Source: Bedellia somnulentella
Lineage: Eukaryota; Arthropoda; Insecta; Lepidoptera; Bedelliidae
Reading direction: 5' to 3'
DNA length: 64,000 bases
Assembly (NCBI GenBank): GCA_963576735.1
Contig: OY755175.1
Location: forward strand, 3,364,401 to 3,428,400
The translations under genes and the position numbers were made by a program. Each line of letters begins with the position of its first letter. The stretch's first letter is position 1. The notes under the pieces were generated by a model. The model saw only the letters and a list, made by a program, of their open reading frames with translations, was not told where the DNA came from and searched no databases. This document shows positions 20,104 through 31,720 of this stretch, in pieces.

Positions 20104-21300
20104 GTATCGGGAATTTGTCAATAAAACAAAAAATACAAATTATTCATCTAAATTTATTTTATCGCCTTAAAAGTAGGCCCCATCGCTTGCAATACAACAT
20201 CTCCACCGCTTCACCCAGTCTTCCATACATTTTTCATAGGCTATTTGCGGTATGGCCTTTAGCTCATTCAGCAAATTTTCTTTTATGGCTTCTATCGACT
20301 CAAAACGTTTTCCTCGAAGTGGTAATTTTAACTTGGGAAATAAAAAAAAGTCAGACGGAGCCATATCAGGTGAATACGGTGCTTGGTCGAGAACTTTTGT
20401 TGAAATTTTCGCTAAAAACTCTTTCACTATAATGGCTATGTGTGATGGTGCATTATCATGGTGCAGCATCCATGAGTTGTGTTGCCACAAATCTGGACGT
20501 TTTCGTCGGATACTCTCACGCAAACGCTTTGTGACGCCTAAATAATATTCTTTATTCACTGTTTCTCCCTCTGCTGGAAGGAATTCGGAGTGAACCACAC
20601 CACGGTAGTCAAAAAAAAACTGTCAGCATCACCTTGATTTTGGAGCGACTTTGCCGCGGTTTTTTGGGTTTCGGCTCATTTTCGAGACGCCATTCTGAAG
20701 ACTGTTGGCTTGTTTGCATGTCTTACTCATAAACCCATGTCTCGTCGCCAGTTATTATACGTTTCGTAAAGGTCGGATCCGTAGAAGCTCGGGAAACCAT
20801 GTCTTCAGCGACATGCTGTCGCTGCGCTTTTTGAACAAAATTGAGCTCTTTTGGAACTAGTCGAGCGGCGACGCGTTTCATGCCTAAAATGTCAATGAGA
20901 ATGTTGTGGACGGACTTAAAAGATATGTTCACCTCACAAGCCAACTCTCTCAGACTCATACGTCGATTTCCGAGCACTAGCTTCTTGATTCTGTCGATGT
21001 TTTCTTTGGTCGTAGCGGTTGAAGGTCTACCAGAACGAGGCAAGTCTACTACTACTTCTCGGCCTTCTTTAAAAGCCTTATACCATTCATAAGCCCTTGT
21101 TTTTGATATACACGATTCGCCGTAGGTATTTGTGTATAGTAGTAGTATAGTGATTCACCACATGAAATATCATTCGGAACACAAAATTTAAGGCACACTC
21201 TTTGTTCAACAATATTTTCCATTGTAAAAATCGCCGAGGACTCAAAACTATGACCAACAAAAAATGTAGTTTAAAACAAATTAAATGACAGATCCCGCTC
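20104..21300 (-). mobile_element. mariner-family DNA transposon, inactive
   Basis: A single-gene transposon of about 1.2 kb. The left edge reads TATCGGGAATTTGTCAAT at about 20105. The right edge, read inward on the minus strand, is GAGCGGGATCTGTCATTT, matching in CGGGA and TGTCA. The TIRs are therefore imperfect and the exact ends uncertain. TA precedes the left edge; I do not see a clean TA on the right. Confidence 0.8.
20167..21222 (-). pseudogene. mariner transposase, broken
   Basis: The transposase cuts and rejoins DNA at TA sites. It begins MENIVEQRVCLKFC at 21222, the usual mariner opening. A helix-turn-helix region (SLRELACEVNISFKSVHNIL) follows. The catalytic triad is visible: TGDETWVY, HHDNAPSH and, 34 residues later, PSDFFLFPKLK, which gives the D34D spacing. 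Breaks: a frameshift near 21100, TAA at 20723-20725 just after TGDETWVYE, and a run of nine T (minus strand, 20611-20619) that shifts the frame ahead of the second aspartate. It cannot make a working enzyme. Plus-strand ORFs here are shadows. Confidence 0.9.
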
Positions 21301-21549
21301 AAATTTTGCGCGCTAAATCAGTACAGTGCTACCAACATGCAGTAAACCCATGGAAGTATTATTTAAACAGGAACGCGCGCTGGCGATCTAAAGTGTCCTG
21401 AAAAAGGATGGCTAACTAGCTAACTGTGTCTCGTTTTAAGTAGGGTGACCATCTGTTGGTGTTTTAATAAGAGTTCCTCTAAAGGATACAAAAACATTTT
21501 GAATGTTTATGTTCATGAAAACCTCATGTGGGGACCTGATGCAGCCTTT

Positions 21550-21622
21550 GACACGGTAGCTCAATTGGCAGAGCGACGGGGGCGTATACCCGAGGTCGCG
21601 GGTTCGATCCCCACCTGTGTCG
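21550..21622 (+). tRNA. tRNA-like gene or tRNA-derived repeat (identity unclear)
   Basis: 73 nt folding as a cloverleaf: acceptor GACACGG pairs with CTGTGTC, D-arm GCTC/GAGC, T-arm around GGTTCGATCCC; A box TAGCTCAATTGG and B box are good. The anticodon arm is odd: CGGG pairs with CCCG and leaves an eight-base loop GGCGTATA without the usual U33, so no anticodon can be read safely. A near-identical copy with the same 3' flank (TTTTTCTTTCCTTTATTTAT) is at 45671-45743 on the other strand. Conservation past the tRNA end suggests a tRNA-derived repeat rather than two ordinary tRNA genes. TTTTT downstream could end Pol III transcription. Confidence 0.55.
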
Positions 21623-21839
21623 AAATTTTTCTTTCCTTTATTTATTAGTTATATTTACATACATACATTATAAAAAAACATATTATAAAAACACTTATAT
21701 TTACATATATACATTGTTTTTGGTAAATCAACGTGTTTTTTATACATATTTATTCTTAATTAATAGATTATAAAAGAATGGGTAGCCAGTGCTTGAGAAT
21801 TAAAATTTCCTGAGCCACTTTTTGAGCAAAACCAAATTC

Positions 21840-23345
21840 AAATCGTTTAATGCATTCATGTGGTAAAGTTCGAGATGATACAGGTTATTTTATTTATTGT
21901 TCCATACCATGAACCCATATTTATCACTATTAAATGATAAAAGCTCCAAAACACTCAAACAGATGATAAATTGTGGACACCACATTTATCTTGTTTCGAT
22001 GGGGATACCCGTGACAAATATTAATATCCCTTTTGCCAAACTTAACCAATTATTTATCTCCAAATCGATAGGCGACAATAATAATTAAAATAAAATACAA
22101 AAAAGGAACAATTTATAACCTGCTTTTTATAAAATAGTCCCTATAAATAAGTTTAATTTGTTTTTCTTTGAACTTAATCTCGACTGGCAACCGTGCGAGC
22201 GGGACACACTTCTCTCTCACACGGCTATCGTTCTAGGACGTTTCTCTGCTTGACAGTCTTTAAAAGATAATTAACTTTATTGCATGGTAATAAATTGCAA
22301 TTTTGTTTACCATATTTTTGTGAGTACTCTCTCCTGTTTAGTTAGTAGCTTCATGAGTAAACCTCTTTTACGCGGGTCTTTTTATTGACATATTCCCGAT
22401 ACTTTTTACACAGAGTAGTATTTCATACGAAACATGAATTGAAGAGGCTAATTAAAGAGTTAAAAGTTACTCTGCATACAAAGATGACATCACAAATAAT
22501 ATTATACAAACTCGTTTCAGAAACTTTTGCAAATTTCATAACACGAGAAATCCAATGTCAAACAATTTCATAGAAGATAATAAATTGAGTGAGTTGACAA
22601 AATTTTTTTTTTATACAATAAATATTTTCAACATTTTGTCGTTAACACTAAGTTGCAAATAATAAAAGTCATAACCTCTTATATGCTTCAAACCAAAAAA
22701 AAAAACTGTAATATGCAATACAGTCTATGTGATTCACTTTGAAATACTTTAAATTTTCAATGTAATCTAAATGATCTGAAAGTAACTCTTCTAGGTGCAG
22801 AGCAGAGTTATCAAGTACCAAGTCAATTTGCATAGTTACAATTTCTAAAGGAGCAATTTAGATCTCATTAGAGTGGGAATCCTACGCTGTATTCATAGTT
22901 TAGAACACTTTTCCTAATACTTTTATTTAAAAACCAATTTTTTACTTTACTGCCAACAGACTTTCAAATATGAGTAAAATGTTTTTTAATATGCCTGTCA
23001 GTGTAAGAGGATGCTTTTTGCATTTATTTTTATATTTTACAAATTTTTAATGCGTCTTATTTAATTTAAGATTAAATTTGGTCGATCATTTTAGGAAGCT
23101 TAAATTAAGCTACCTTCAAACTTTAATATCAAGTAGTCTGAAGGAGACAGGCGCTTACAAACAATTTTATAACATACTAATAATTAAACTACCACGTTTT
23201 TATTGGGCTTCTAAAATTCTACCTGCATCTCTGCATTTAAACTGATTAGACAATCGTTGATATTCAATCAAAAATCAAAAACCATTTTCAAGCCTTCGTG
23301 TCTAAATAATATGTATTTTGAGTTATCCAAAACTAGGTTCGGTAA
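21840..23345. other. No recognised gene
   Basis: Apart from a short SINE-A remnant just upstream (about 21778-21833, minus strand, GGGTAGCCAG and GAGCCACTTTT), I see no family I can name. ORFs at 21897 and 22385 have no motif. Confidence 0.45.
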
Positions 23346-23514
23346 AACGGCGACAGGCCTGCCCCCTATCACGTGAGTACACTGTCTAAGCAAAACGTGG
23401 GTACCTTCTCTGGTAACTAGATGGCGCTTGCCATGTGAGTTCAGGAGTATTGGTACCTCTGCCAACCCCTTCGGGGATAAACGGCGTGAACGTTTATGTT
23501 ATGTTATGTTATGT
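23346..23514 (+). mobile_element. SINE-T copy, 5' truncated, with intact 3' end
   Basis: Starts in GGCGACAGGCCTGCCCCC, continues CACGTGAGTACACTGTC, GTGGGTACCTTCTC, TAGATGGCGCTTGCCATG and CCCCTTCGGGGATAAACGGC, and ends GTGAACG with TTATG repeats. This copy ties the SINE-T body to the tail seen alone at 14539. Confidence 0.8.
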
Positions 23515-23519
23515 AGGTT

Positions 23520-24475
23520 CGCTAGGTATACTTTAAACAAGTAAAAAATATTTAAGATAAGAAAGTAAGTGACAGATGCAGATCTATTCTCTACCTATCC
23601 TACTGGGAAAAGGGCGTAAAGTAACAGACATTATTTTATCAATAACTGTAAAACTAAACAGGTATTATAATAAAAAATGTAATACCTAAAAAAGTTTTCT
23701 ATTATCTTATCAATATTACGGTAGAATGGTAAATTTCCTTTGAACCAACGGATTTCAACATCAGACCCGACTTGCACTTACCAGATTCCATTTGTATATT
23801 CCAATTGGCTTTTGAAACAAATTGCGGCAATCATTCCGCATTTGAGATAATGCTTTGAAAAAGACAATCCAGAAATAATTGCTTTCAGAAAAAGTATTTC
23901 AGAGATAAAATGCCTTTTGCATTTTTATAAGCCTCCTGCCATTACCGGTAAAGGCAATGTTTTTGTAGTATTCCAGTACTTAATACAGATTTTAAATCTT
24001 AATTTATACTCAGTTTCAAAACGCTAATTTAAATGTACTTAATAAAGATAAATTCAAATGGACCACGTATTGGGTTTTTAGTCCATGCGAATGTGAGTTT
24101 TAATATTTGCGGGTTTAGTTACACTTTTAGTTGCAAAAGGGTCAGAGGTTATATTCGGCTGATTTGCAGATTCATGAATAGAACTCAATTAATCTGGGGA
24201 ACTAAAACATTTCCATATAACGAATATACTAGTTCGACCTAATGCCCTGAGAGCTAATTTACATGATGTCTATTATGGAGTATTTCGAAACTGATGTCTA
24301 TAATTTTGCTTAAAATGGTAAGGTTTGGAAAAAATCCAAATTATTTAAATTGATCGCCATTGGGAGTCAATGATTCAAAAATGGCGGCCATGTATCGGAC
24401 GACGACGTAAGGTGGCCCATTATGGTAGGAATTTATAATGTTAAATTATTGATTTTTTAAAATTATGGTTTAGAC
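23520..24475. other. No recognised feature
   Basis: AT-rich sequence; the ORF at 24033-24242 has no recognisable motif. Confidence 0.45.
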
Positions 24476-24477
24476 AT

Positions 24478-24812
24478 CTAACAGCCGGGATAAGAACCTC
24501 CGTCCGTCACGCAGACAGGTGTGGGTTCAAATCCCGAGTTGGGCCTACACCAATGTGTCTTTTCAAAGTCATATGTGTAGATAATTTATCGTGGTTTTAA
24601 ACGGTGTAGAAAAACATTGTGAGAAAACCCCACATAGCTGAGTTGTACTTAGTCATGTGACAGTGTATTCATACCAAACGGTTATAAGCCTGCCCCCTAC
24701 CATGAAAGTACACTGCCCAAGCAAGACATGGAAACTCTGAACATCACGTGATAATCTCACATTTTGTAGAAGTATAAGAAGGTCTGCCAACTGGGTATAT
24801 TCGGCGTGATAG
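24478..24812 (+). mobile_element. SINE-T copy, long
   Basis: Head with a perfect B box GGTTCAAATCC (24514-24525) and CGAGTTGGGCCTACACC, then TGAGTTGTACTTAGTCATG, TGCCCCCTACCATG, GGAAACTCTGAAC, and an end resembling CTGCCAAC then TTCGGCGTGATA. It shows head, body and tail in one copy. Confidence 0.78.
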
Positions 24813-25024
24813 TTTGAGTCTTGCTTGAGATAATCTTTAGACGTCTTTTTTGTAAGATTTTACAAAAGTATGAAGTTATTCATCAATGTTTTCTTATTAA
24901 ATTATTTTGTTAAATTATCGCCGTAAACTAACAGTGCATGCATTTCTGTTGGATGATGATAATTATCATATATTTCAAACTTTTACTTAGATAAAGGTCA
25001 TCAAACAAGTCATTTATTGAAATA

Positions 25025-25285
25025 TCGAGGATGGATGATTGTAAATTGTTGAAAGAGATTTATAGTCCCAATGTGGAAGGTAATGTTAGTACAGTACGAC
25101 CGCCAAGGACACTTTAAGATCAAATAGAGAATGAACTTAAAGATGTAGGCGTCCGAGGTATGAACAAAAAGAGAGCATGTATGCAAGTATTCATGAATGC
25201 AGACGAACCTCGAGAGGTTTGCCAGGAGCGTACAGAATGGTGCTCAATAATTTCTGCCTACCCGACGGGAATTAACAGCGTTAGT
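25025..25285 (+). mobile_element. RTE LINE 3' fragment
   Basis: The plus strand carries the RTE C-terminal coding stretch, decayed, from AAATTGTTGAAAGAGATTTA through AAAGAGAGCATGTATGCA and CGAGAGGTTTGCCAGG to TGCCTACCCGACGGGAATTA at the 3' end. Frames are interrupted. Confidence 0.75.
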
Positions 25286-25289
25286 ATAT

Positions 25290-26560
25290 TTTTGTATGAT
25301 TATTTAAACTGATTTAGAAAACCCTTTAAACCAAATCCATACCTAAAAGGTTCAGTAAAACAATAAAAAGAAACAAATAACTTTCCCCCAGAGACTGTTT
25401 TTAATGAATTCCAAGTAAAAAAAAAGAGAGATCGCTGAAAAAACCGCCACCAAATTTTCCACTTTCAAAGGAATACCAGCCTAAAAGAGTTCTATAGAAA
25501 CAACACTTTGTCCGTCTTATAGTCTAAAATCCTTCTGAATTTCAATCATCTTCAAATTTAATTTATTTTTATTGAAAACGTCGTCTTCAGAATGATGGAT
25601 AGGCTCCTAACTGAATTTATTTCGACGCACAAAAGAAATTATTCCGGGAATTTCAATCAAAATGCCTTTGTTCTAAATCTTGCTTATTGCATCTTCTTAA
25701 GAATTCAATACTGCTCATGAAGCTTTTAGTGGCATCATAGTTTTTACTAGAATTTTATTATTGCGGAAAAGCTGACCTACTCTATGATATTCATAAAGGC
25801 TGGTTTATGAGGTTAATATGAATATGAGATTTTTCATTGCTTTATTGTCCTTTGAGCCGTAATATGACTTCCACTGCAAAACGTTAATGTATACGACAAA
25901 AGGGTATTTTATGCGAAAAATTTATTCCAGTGTGTTGAAATTTATCTAGAAAAAAATAAATTTATCTTTTTTAACTTTAATTATTGTTTGGGGTAATTTT
26001 TACTGATGTTGTAAAAAGAAAAGCTTTTTTTATTTTGTGTGTTTTTATCAAATATGCTCAAACAATCTCACCTGATTTTAAAAAATCTACCTACGTAATG
26101 TAAGGTACTTACTACTTAGCCTCGACATAAGTTCTGTCCTAAGTTTCAAGGAGCCCTGCGACACAAATGTGACAAAATATTAAGAGAACAAAATTTACTT
26201 ATACACGCAGACCTTTGTTTATATTGTTAAAAATAAGTTTGACCCTCAAAATGATAGGGCCCGTGCCCACAGCTCTCAAGAAGCTATGGAGACATAAAGT
26301 TAAACCCAACTACTCCATGAGCGGTGATAATTGAGAAGGTTGAAAATACTTTGGTGATTGGTTTCAAGCCAACGACCAGCAGTTATTGAAAAGCCCCAAA
26401 TAGAAAGATAAAAAGTTATATCTGGACAAAGCTCTTCATTTCACATCTATTTTAATTCGCTGATTTACGTACTTTCTAATACTTAAGATTTTTACTTCCT
26501 CGTAAAGCAAATCGTTAAAGTATATCGTTACTCCTCTGCTCCTTTAGTTCTTAGCATAAC
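25290..26560. other. No recognised feature
   Basis: AT-rich sequence upstream of the LTR element, no motif or family recognised. Confidence 0.45.
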
Positions 26561-26565
26561 ATACT

Positions 26566-27163
26566 TGTGGGCTACACCTACATCACTATTATAAATATAT
26601 TATATATATAATACTTAAACATACAAACATAAATATTTATAATATAAATTTAATTTAATTAATATATCATATTAATTTGGTTGTATTTATATTTACTTTT
26701 ATTATATACATTGCGATCGATACTAGTCGGTCGATAATTGATTTGCATATCGATAAGCGGTTCGATGGGATGTGACCCCGTCACTAGTTTTAACAACTTT
26801 TATTCTCGCGGGTAGTTTTGAGCTACCGCGATGATGGTTCGAGAAACGTTGCCTAACCAGTCGTGAATCACTTATCGCGATACGTACAGCATTCGTATTA
26901 TTCTCGTGTTATTTCTAATTAAGCTTAATCCGTGTTGAATATTGTTAATGTCGTTAACTGTTACTTCTTTATTCGCTATTGTATGTGACTGTCTTCCTAA
27001 TTTGTGTCTGTGTCTGAGCTGTGTAATCTTTCTTCATTGTGCCTTCTAAAATTCATAGTGTGTGTCGGTGAAAAATAAACCTGTCAAAGTGTAAGTGACT
27101 TTATTATTTTATATTCGCCGACCGGTGAGATACCTCATTACATCTTCACCCCCCTCACGCTAT
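26566..27163 (+). repeat. 5' LTR
   Basis: 598 bp from TGTGGGCTACACC to CCCCCTCACGCTAT. The end could be one or two bases further right because ATAT continues into the primer site. Differences from the 3' LTR that I see: G/A in GTGTCGGTG, G/C in CAAAGTG and C/A in GATACCTC. It should contain the element's promoter and start of transcription; AATAAA at about 27075 is a candidate polyadenylation signal. Confidence 0.95.
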
Positions 27164-27165
27164 AT

Positions 27166-27183
27166 TGGTGACCCCGACGTGAT
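27166..27183 (+). other. Primer binding site, tRNA-Trp type
   Basis: TGGTGACCCCGACGTGAT begins two bases after the LTR end. It is complementary to the conserved 3' end of eukaryotic tRNA-Trp including CCA, the primer for minus-strand DNA. The gag ATG (27182) overlaps its end. Confidence 0.88.
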
Positions 27184-28072
27184 GGACAGAGAAGAAGAAT
27201 TCAGAGATGCACATGGCGTGGTGACGTCATTACCGACCAGCCGCGCAGGCACTAGTGATGGGAACGAGTCGATGAAACATATCGATGTTTTTAAAGTTAG
27301 TGCACGACTTCCACCTTTTTGGCCCGAAGAGCCTGAAATATGGTTTTCCCAGGTCGAGGGACAATTCGCAATTTCAGGAATTTCTAGCGATGTAACCAAA
27401 TTTCACTATGTCATTAGCCAGCTGGATAACCAATTTTCCAGGGAAGTCAAGGATATTATTATTAATCCACCAGCATCCGATAAATATCAGAAGCTTAAAT
27501 CAGAATTGATTAAAAGATTGACCGCATCCAGAGAGGTGAAAATCAAGCAGTTATTGATGCACGAAGAGCTCGGCGATCGTAAGCCATCACAGTTCTTACA
27601 ACATCTTAAAAGCCTGGCTGGCATCAATGTTCCAGACGATTTTGTGAAGACGATTTGGATAAGTTGACTTTCACACGGGATTCAAACGGTGTTAGCAGGT
27701 CAACCGTCCACATCTTCCATCGATGATCTGGCAGACTTAGCCGATCGTGTACAGGACACTGCTACTCTTTCACCAGTTGTCGCATCTACGAGTGCTAGTC
27801 AAGCAAGTCAAGTTTTGGCGATAGAAATGCTAACCAAAGAAGTGGCTGAGCTGCGGAGACAATTCGAGAAGCTCGCTTCAGAGAGGAACAGAAGACCACA
27901 CAACAGATCGGATAGGTCAGCGCGTCCTCGTTCTTCATCTAGATCGAAACGCTCAAATTCGAACTACAGAAAATACCCCATTTGCTGGTACCATACCAAG
28001 TTTGCAGAAAAGGCCAGCAAATGCATATCTCCGTGTGATTACCAGGCGGGAAACGCCAGGGGTGGTCGATAG
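27182..28072 (+). pseudogene. gag: gag, interrupted by one stop
   Basis: Capsid polyprotein that assembles the particle and packages RNA. It starts MDREEEF at 27182, directly at the primer site; an upstream in-frame start at 27095 lies in the LTR and is not needed. Capsid-like segment: PPFWPEEPEIWFSQVEGQF (residues about 45-63). TGA at 27665-27667 cuts the frame after about 161 residues; it continues in the same frame to 28072. The C-terminal half has a Ser/Arg-rich basic run and the zinc motif CWYHTKFAEKASKCISPC (CX2HX9CX3C), used for RNA binding. Total about 296 codons. The TGA could be CGA decayed by C-to-T change, an inference. Confidence 0.9.
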
Positions 28073-28111
28073 TGGCGACTGCAGACTGCCCTTCAACTTC
28101 TACTGGTCGCC
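28048..28111 (+). promoter_or_regulatory. Candidate -1 ribosomal frameshift site between gag and pol
   Basis: GGGAAAC at 28048-28054 is in the gag frame as G_GGA_AAC, the classic X_XXY_YYZ slippery form. It sits just upstream of the gag stop (28070-28072). The -1 frame is open across it and enters pol. A possible stem GGCGAC (28074-28079) with GTCGCC (28106-28111) lies 19 nt downstream, further than usual. Confidence 0.7.
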
Positions 28112-31097
28112 TATTTGTGACGGATCGAGCCTCGAAGATGCAGTTTCTGGTCGATACAGGAAGCGACTTCTGTGTTTTCCCGCGGTCCATGCTTCGTGAT
28201 CGTCGTGCCAAGACTGACTATAACTTGTGTGCTGCAAATGGATCTAGTATTTCTACATATGGTTATGTACATTTAAATTTAAATTTTGGTTTACGTAGAG
28301 AATTTAGTTGGCGTTTTGTTGTTGCGGATGTAAGTAAGCCAATTATAGGTGTTGATTTCTTAAATCATTATTATTTGATTGTTGATTGCCGCAACAAACG
28401 TTTAATAGATAGCACAACTTCTCTTTCGTCTATAGCTAAATTAGTTAAGTGTAATAATATAGCATCTGTAAAAATCATGACTGGTGAGACTCGGTTTCAT
28501 AAAATTCTCGACGAATTCCCCGAGATTACTCGACCAACTGGTATTCATCGCAATATTACACACCAAACAGTGCACCACATACGAACAACTCCAGGCCCAC
28601 CAGTATCTTGCACTCCTCGTCGTTTGGCGCCTGACAAATTGAAAATTGCTCAACAGGAGTTCCAGGCCATGCTTGCTAATGGTACAGCCCGTCCTTCGGA
28701 GAGTCCGTGGGCTTCCCCACTCCATCTAACTCCCAAAAAGGATAATGGTTGGCGACCTTGCGGTGATTACCGCATGCTTAACTCCCGTACAATACCCGAT
28801 AGTTATCCGATCAAACACATCAATGACTTTTCACATAGCCTTGTTGGTTGCAAAGTTTTTAGTAAAATTGATTTACTGAAAGCCTACAACCAGGTGCCCA
28901 TTTTTGAGCAAGATATATCGAAAACAGCCATCACGACACCGTTTGGCTTGTTCGAATTCCCCTATATGACCTTCGGACTCCGAAACGCAGCCCAAACTTT
29001 TCAACGGTTGATGGATGAAATCACTAGAGGCCTTGATTTTACATATTCGTATTTGGATGACGTCTTGGTGTTCTCACGTGACCATCATAGTCACGAAGAG
29101 CACCTACGTCAAATTTTCACAAAGTTAAAAGAGTACGGTATGTCTGTAAATCCAGAAAAGTGTGTTTTTGGCGTATCTGAGATATCGTTTTTAGGTTACT
29201 CTATAAATGAAAATGGTTCCAAGCCGCTTGATTCTAAAGTAGAGGTCATAAAAGAGTTTCCTGTGCCTAAAACTGTACGTCAGCTTAGAGCGTTTTTAGG
29301 CATGATAAATTTTTACAGGAGATTTATCCCTGGGGCAGCTGAAATTCAAGCACCTTTAAATAATTTGTTAACAGGTTCGATGAAAGGAGCACACCCAGTT
29401 TTTATTGAAGGTGAAGCACTTCAAGCTTTTAATGCCTGTAAAGATAGCCTTGCTAATGCTGCTTTACTAGCTCACCCGGACTGTACGGTTCCACTTGCTT
29501 TAGTGACAGACGCTTCTGATAAGGCAATCGGTGCAGTCCTGCAACAACTTAAAAATAATTCCTGGCAACCATTAGCTTTCTTTTCCCGAAAGTTAAGTCC
29601 ATCGCAGGTGAAGTATTCGCCATACGATAGGGAACTTCTTGCCATATATGAAGGCATTAAGTATTTCCGACATATGCTTGAAGCCCGCCATTTTATTGTC
29701 TATACGGACCATAAACCGATTAGTTTCGCATTCCATGAAAGGAAAAAAACTGTTCGCCTAGGCAGTATAGACATCTGGACTTTATTTCCCAGTTCACTAC
29801 CGACATTCGGCACATCTCTGGCAAAGACAATATTGTTGCTGATGCTTTGTCGAGAATAGAAGAAATAAGAGCTCCAGTCAGTCTAGAAACCTTAGCTAGC
29901 ACTCAAGAATCCGATCCAGAGCTAGACAAATTGTTAATCGAAGGATCATCATCATTGCGTCTTGAGAAAATGACTGTTCCTGGTAGTCGTGTTCCCCTGT
30001 ACTGCGACGTCAGTACACCGACTACTAGGCCTTACGTCCCCAAATTTCACCGCAGGCAGGTTTTTGAAAGCTTGCATTCTTTAAGTCATCCCGGACCTAA
30101 CGCGTCTGCAAAACTTGTTGCAGAACGGTTTGTTTGGCCCGAGATAAGGAAAAACTGTAGAGAGTGGGCACGAGCTTGCATAGCTTGTCAAAAAGCTAAA
30201 GTTCCCTTGCCTCGGACTCGTTTCAAACAAATCCATATCGATTTGATAGGTCCCTTGCCAGTCTCAGAAGGTAATCGATATTGTCTGACAGCCGTAGATC
30301 GATTTACTCGATGGCCGGAAGCTATACCGATAGGTGATATAACCACTGAAACCGTTGCCAAAGCATTAATTTCAGGTTGGATTTCTCGTTTCGGTTGTCC
30401 AACGGACATCACCACCGACCGGGGACGCCAATTTGAATCCGCTTTGTTTTCCGCTTTGGCAAAAACAGCTGGCTTCCAACATAAGCGCACCACGGCCTAC
30501 CATCCTGCGTGCAATGGTATGATCGAAAGATTTCACCGTCAACTCAAAGCTGCAATTGTTTGTCATGGAAACAGTAAATGGTCAGAGTCCTTGCCATGGG
30601 TTTTATTAGGAATCCGAACTGCTTTTAAGGAGGATATCCAAAGTTCTTCGGCAGAACTAGTTTATGGAGAACCACTGCGCTTACCGGGCGAATTTTTCGA
30701 ATCCGCTGAAGCTGGTTCTACTGACACTTCCGATTTTTCAGTTCGCCTTAAGGACATAACATCAAAATTACGACCTTTCCCCGCTTCACGTCATTGTAAG
30801 CCTAAAGTTTTCATATATAAAGAATTAGCCACCAGTGATCAAGTTTTCCTCCGTGAAGACGCATTACGTGGCGCATTACAACCAACGTACTTAGGCCCAT
30901 ATAAAGTTTTAGCGAGGGACGATAAAACATTTAAAATACTTCGAAACGGAAAGGAAATTACAGTATCGATAGATCGCGTAAAACCAGCCTTCATACTTAA
31001 CGACCAGACCGAATCACAACCAATTCCAGAAATGTCGAAAAATCACGTCACACGTTCTGGGCGGCAAGTCAAATTCCCAGATTATTATCGCCCATGA
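28054..31097 (+). pseudogene. pol: pol: protease-RT-RNase H-integrase, one frameshift
   Basis: In the -1 frame relative to gag. Protease: FLVDTGSDFCVF. RT: FSKIDLLKAYNQVP and YLDDVLVF. RNase H: TDASDKAIGAVLQQ, RELLAIYEG, YTDHKP. Integrase: zinc domain with HSLSH and CIAC, then the DDE core at [18 protein letters not shown] and [10 protein letters not shown]. It ends [15 protein letters not shown] at a TGA. A run of seven A at 29743-29749 coincides with a frame change: RNase H upstream is in one frame and the rest in the next, consistent with loss of one A. All catalytic residues are present. ORF pieces: 28072-29859 and 29847-31097. Confidence 0.93.
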
Positions 31098-31104
31098 TGG
31101 TCTC

Positions 31105-31117
31105 TGGAAGGGGGTGA
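31105..31117 (+). other. Polypurine tract
   Basis: TGGAAGGGGGTGA abuts the 3' LTR and would prime plus-strand DNA synthesis. Confidence 0.85.
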
Positions 31118-31715
31118 TGTGGGCTACACCTACATCACTATTATAAATATATTATATATATAATACTTAAACATACAAACATAAATATTTATAATATAAA
31201 TTTAATTTAATTAATATATCATATTAATTTGGTTGTATTTATATTTACTTTTATTATATACATTGCGATCGATACTAGTCGGTCGATAATTGATTTGCAT
31301 ATCGATAAGCGGTTCGATGGGATGTGACCCCGTCACTAGTTTTAACAACTTTTATTCTCGCGGGTAGTTTTGAGCTACCGCGATGATGGTTCGAGAAACG
31401 TTGCCTAACCAGTCGTGAATCACTTATCGCGATACGTACAGCATTCGTATTATTCTCGTGTTATTTCTAATTAAGCTTAATCCGTGTTGAATATTGTTAA
31501 TGTCGTTAACTGTTACTTCTTTATTCGCTATTGTATGTGACTGTCTTCCTAATTTGTGTCTGTGTCTGAGCTGTGTAATCTTTCTTCATTGTGCCTTCTA
31601 AAATTCATAGTGTGTGTCGATGAAAAATAAACCTGTCAAACTGTAAGTGACTTTATTATTTTATATTCGCCGACCGGTGAGATAACTCATTACATCTTCA
31701 CCCCCCTCACGCTAT
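31118..31715 (+). repeat. 3' LTR
   Basis: 598 bp, nearly identical to 26566-27163. Followed by the duplicated target ATACT. AATAAA near 31627 is the matching candidate polyadenylation signal. Confidence 0.95.
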
Positions 31716-31720
31716 ATACT

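Larger units (their letters stand above)
26566..31715 (+). mobile_element. Ty3/gypsy LTR retrotransposon, CsRn1-type
   Basis: 5150 bp: LTR, primer site, gag, pol (protease, RT, RNase H, integrase), polypurine tract, LTR. ATACT flanks both sides (26561-26565 and 31716-31720). There is no env ORF. The Gag zinc motif CX2HX9CX3C and a primer site matching the 3' end of tRNA-Trp are traits of the CsRn1 clade. LTRs differ at three positions by eye, implying recent insertion. Two lesions, a stop in gag and a 1-nt frameshift in pol, disable it. Confidence 0.95.

Noticed and set aside
27095..27181. Upstream extension of gag from 27095
   Set aside because: It lies in the LTR and primer site; the ATG at 27182 is the sensible start.
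26566..31715. env-like third ORF, which would make this an errantivirus-type element
   Set aside because: Pol ends at 31097 and the polypurine tract and LTR follow within 20 bases, leaving no room for env.
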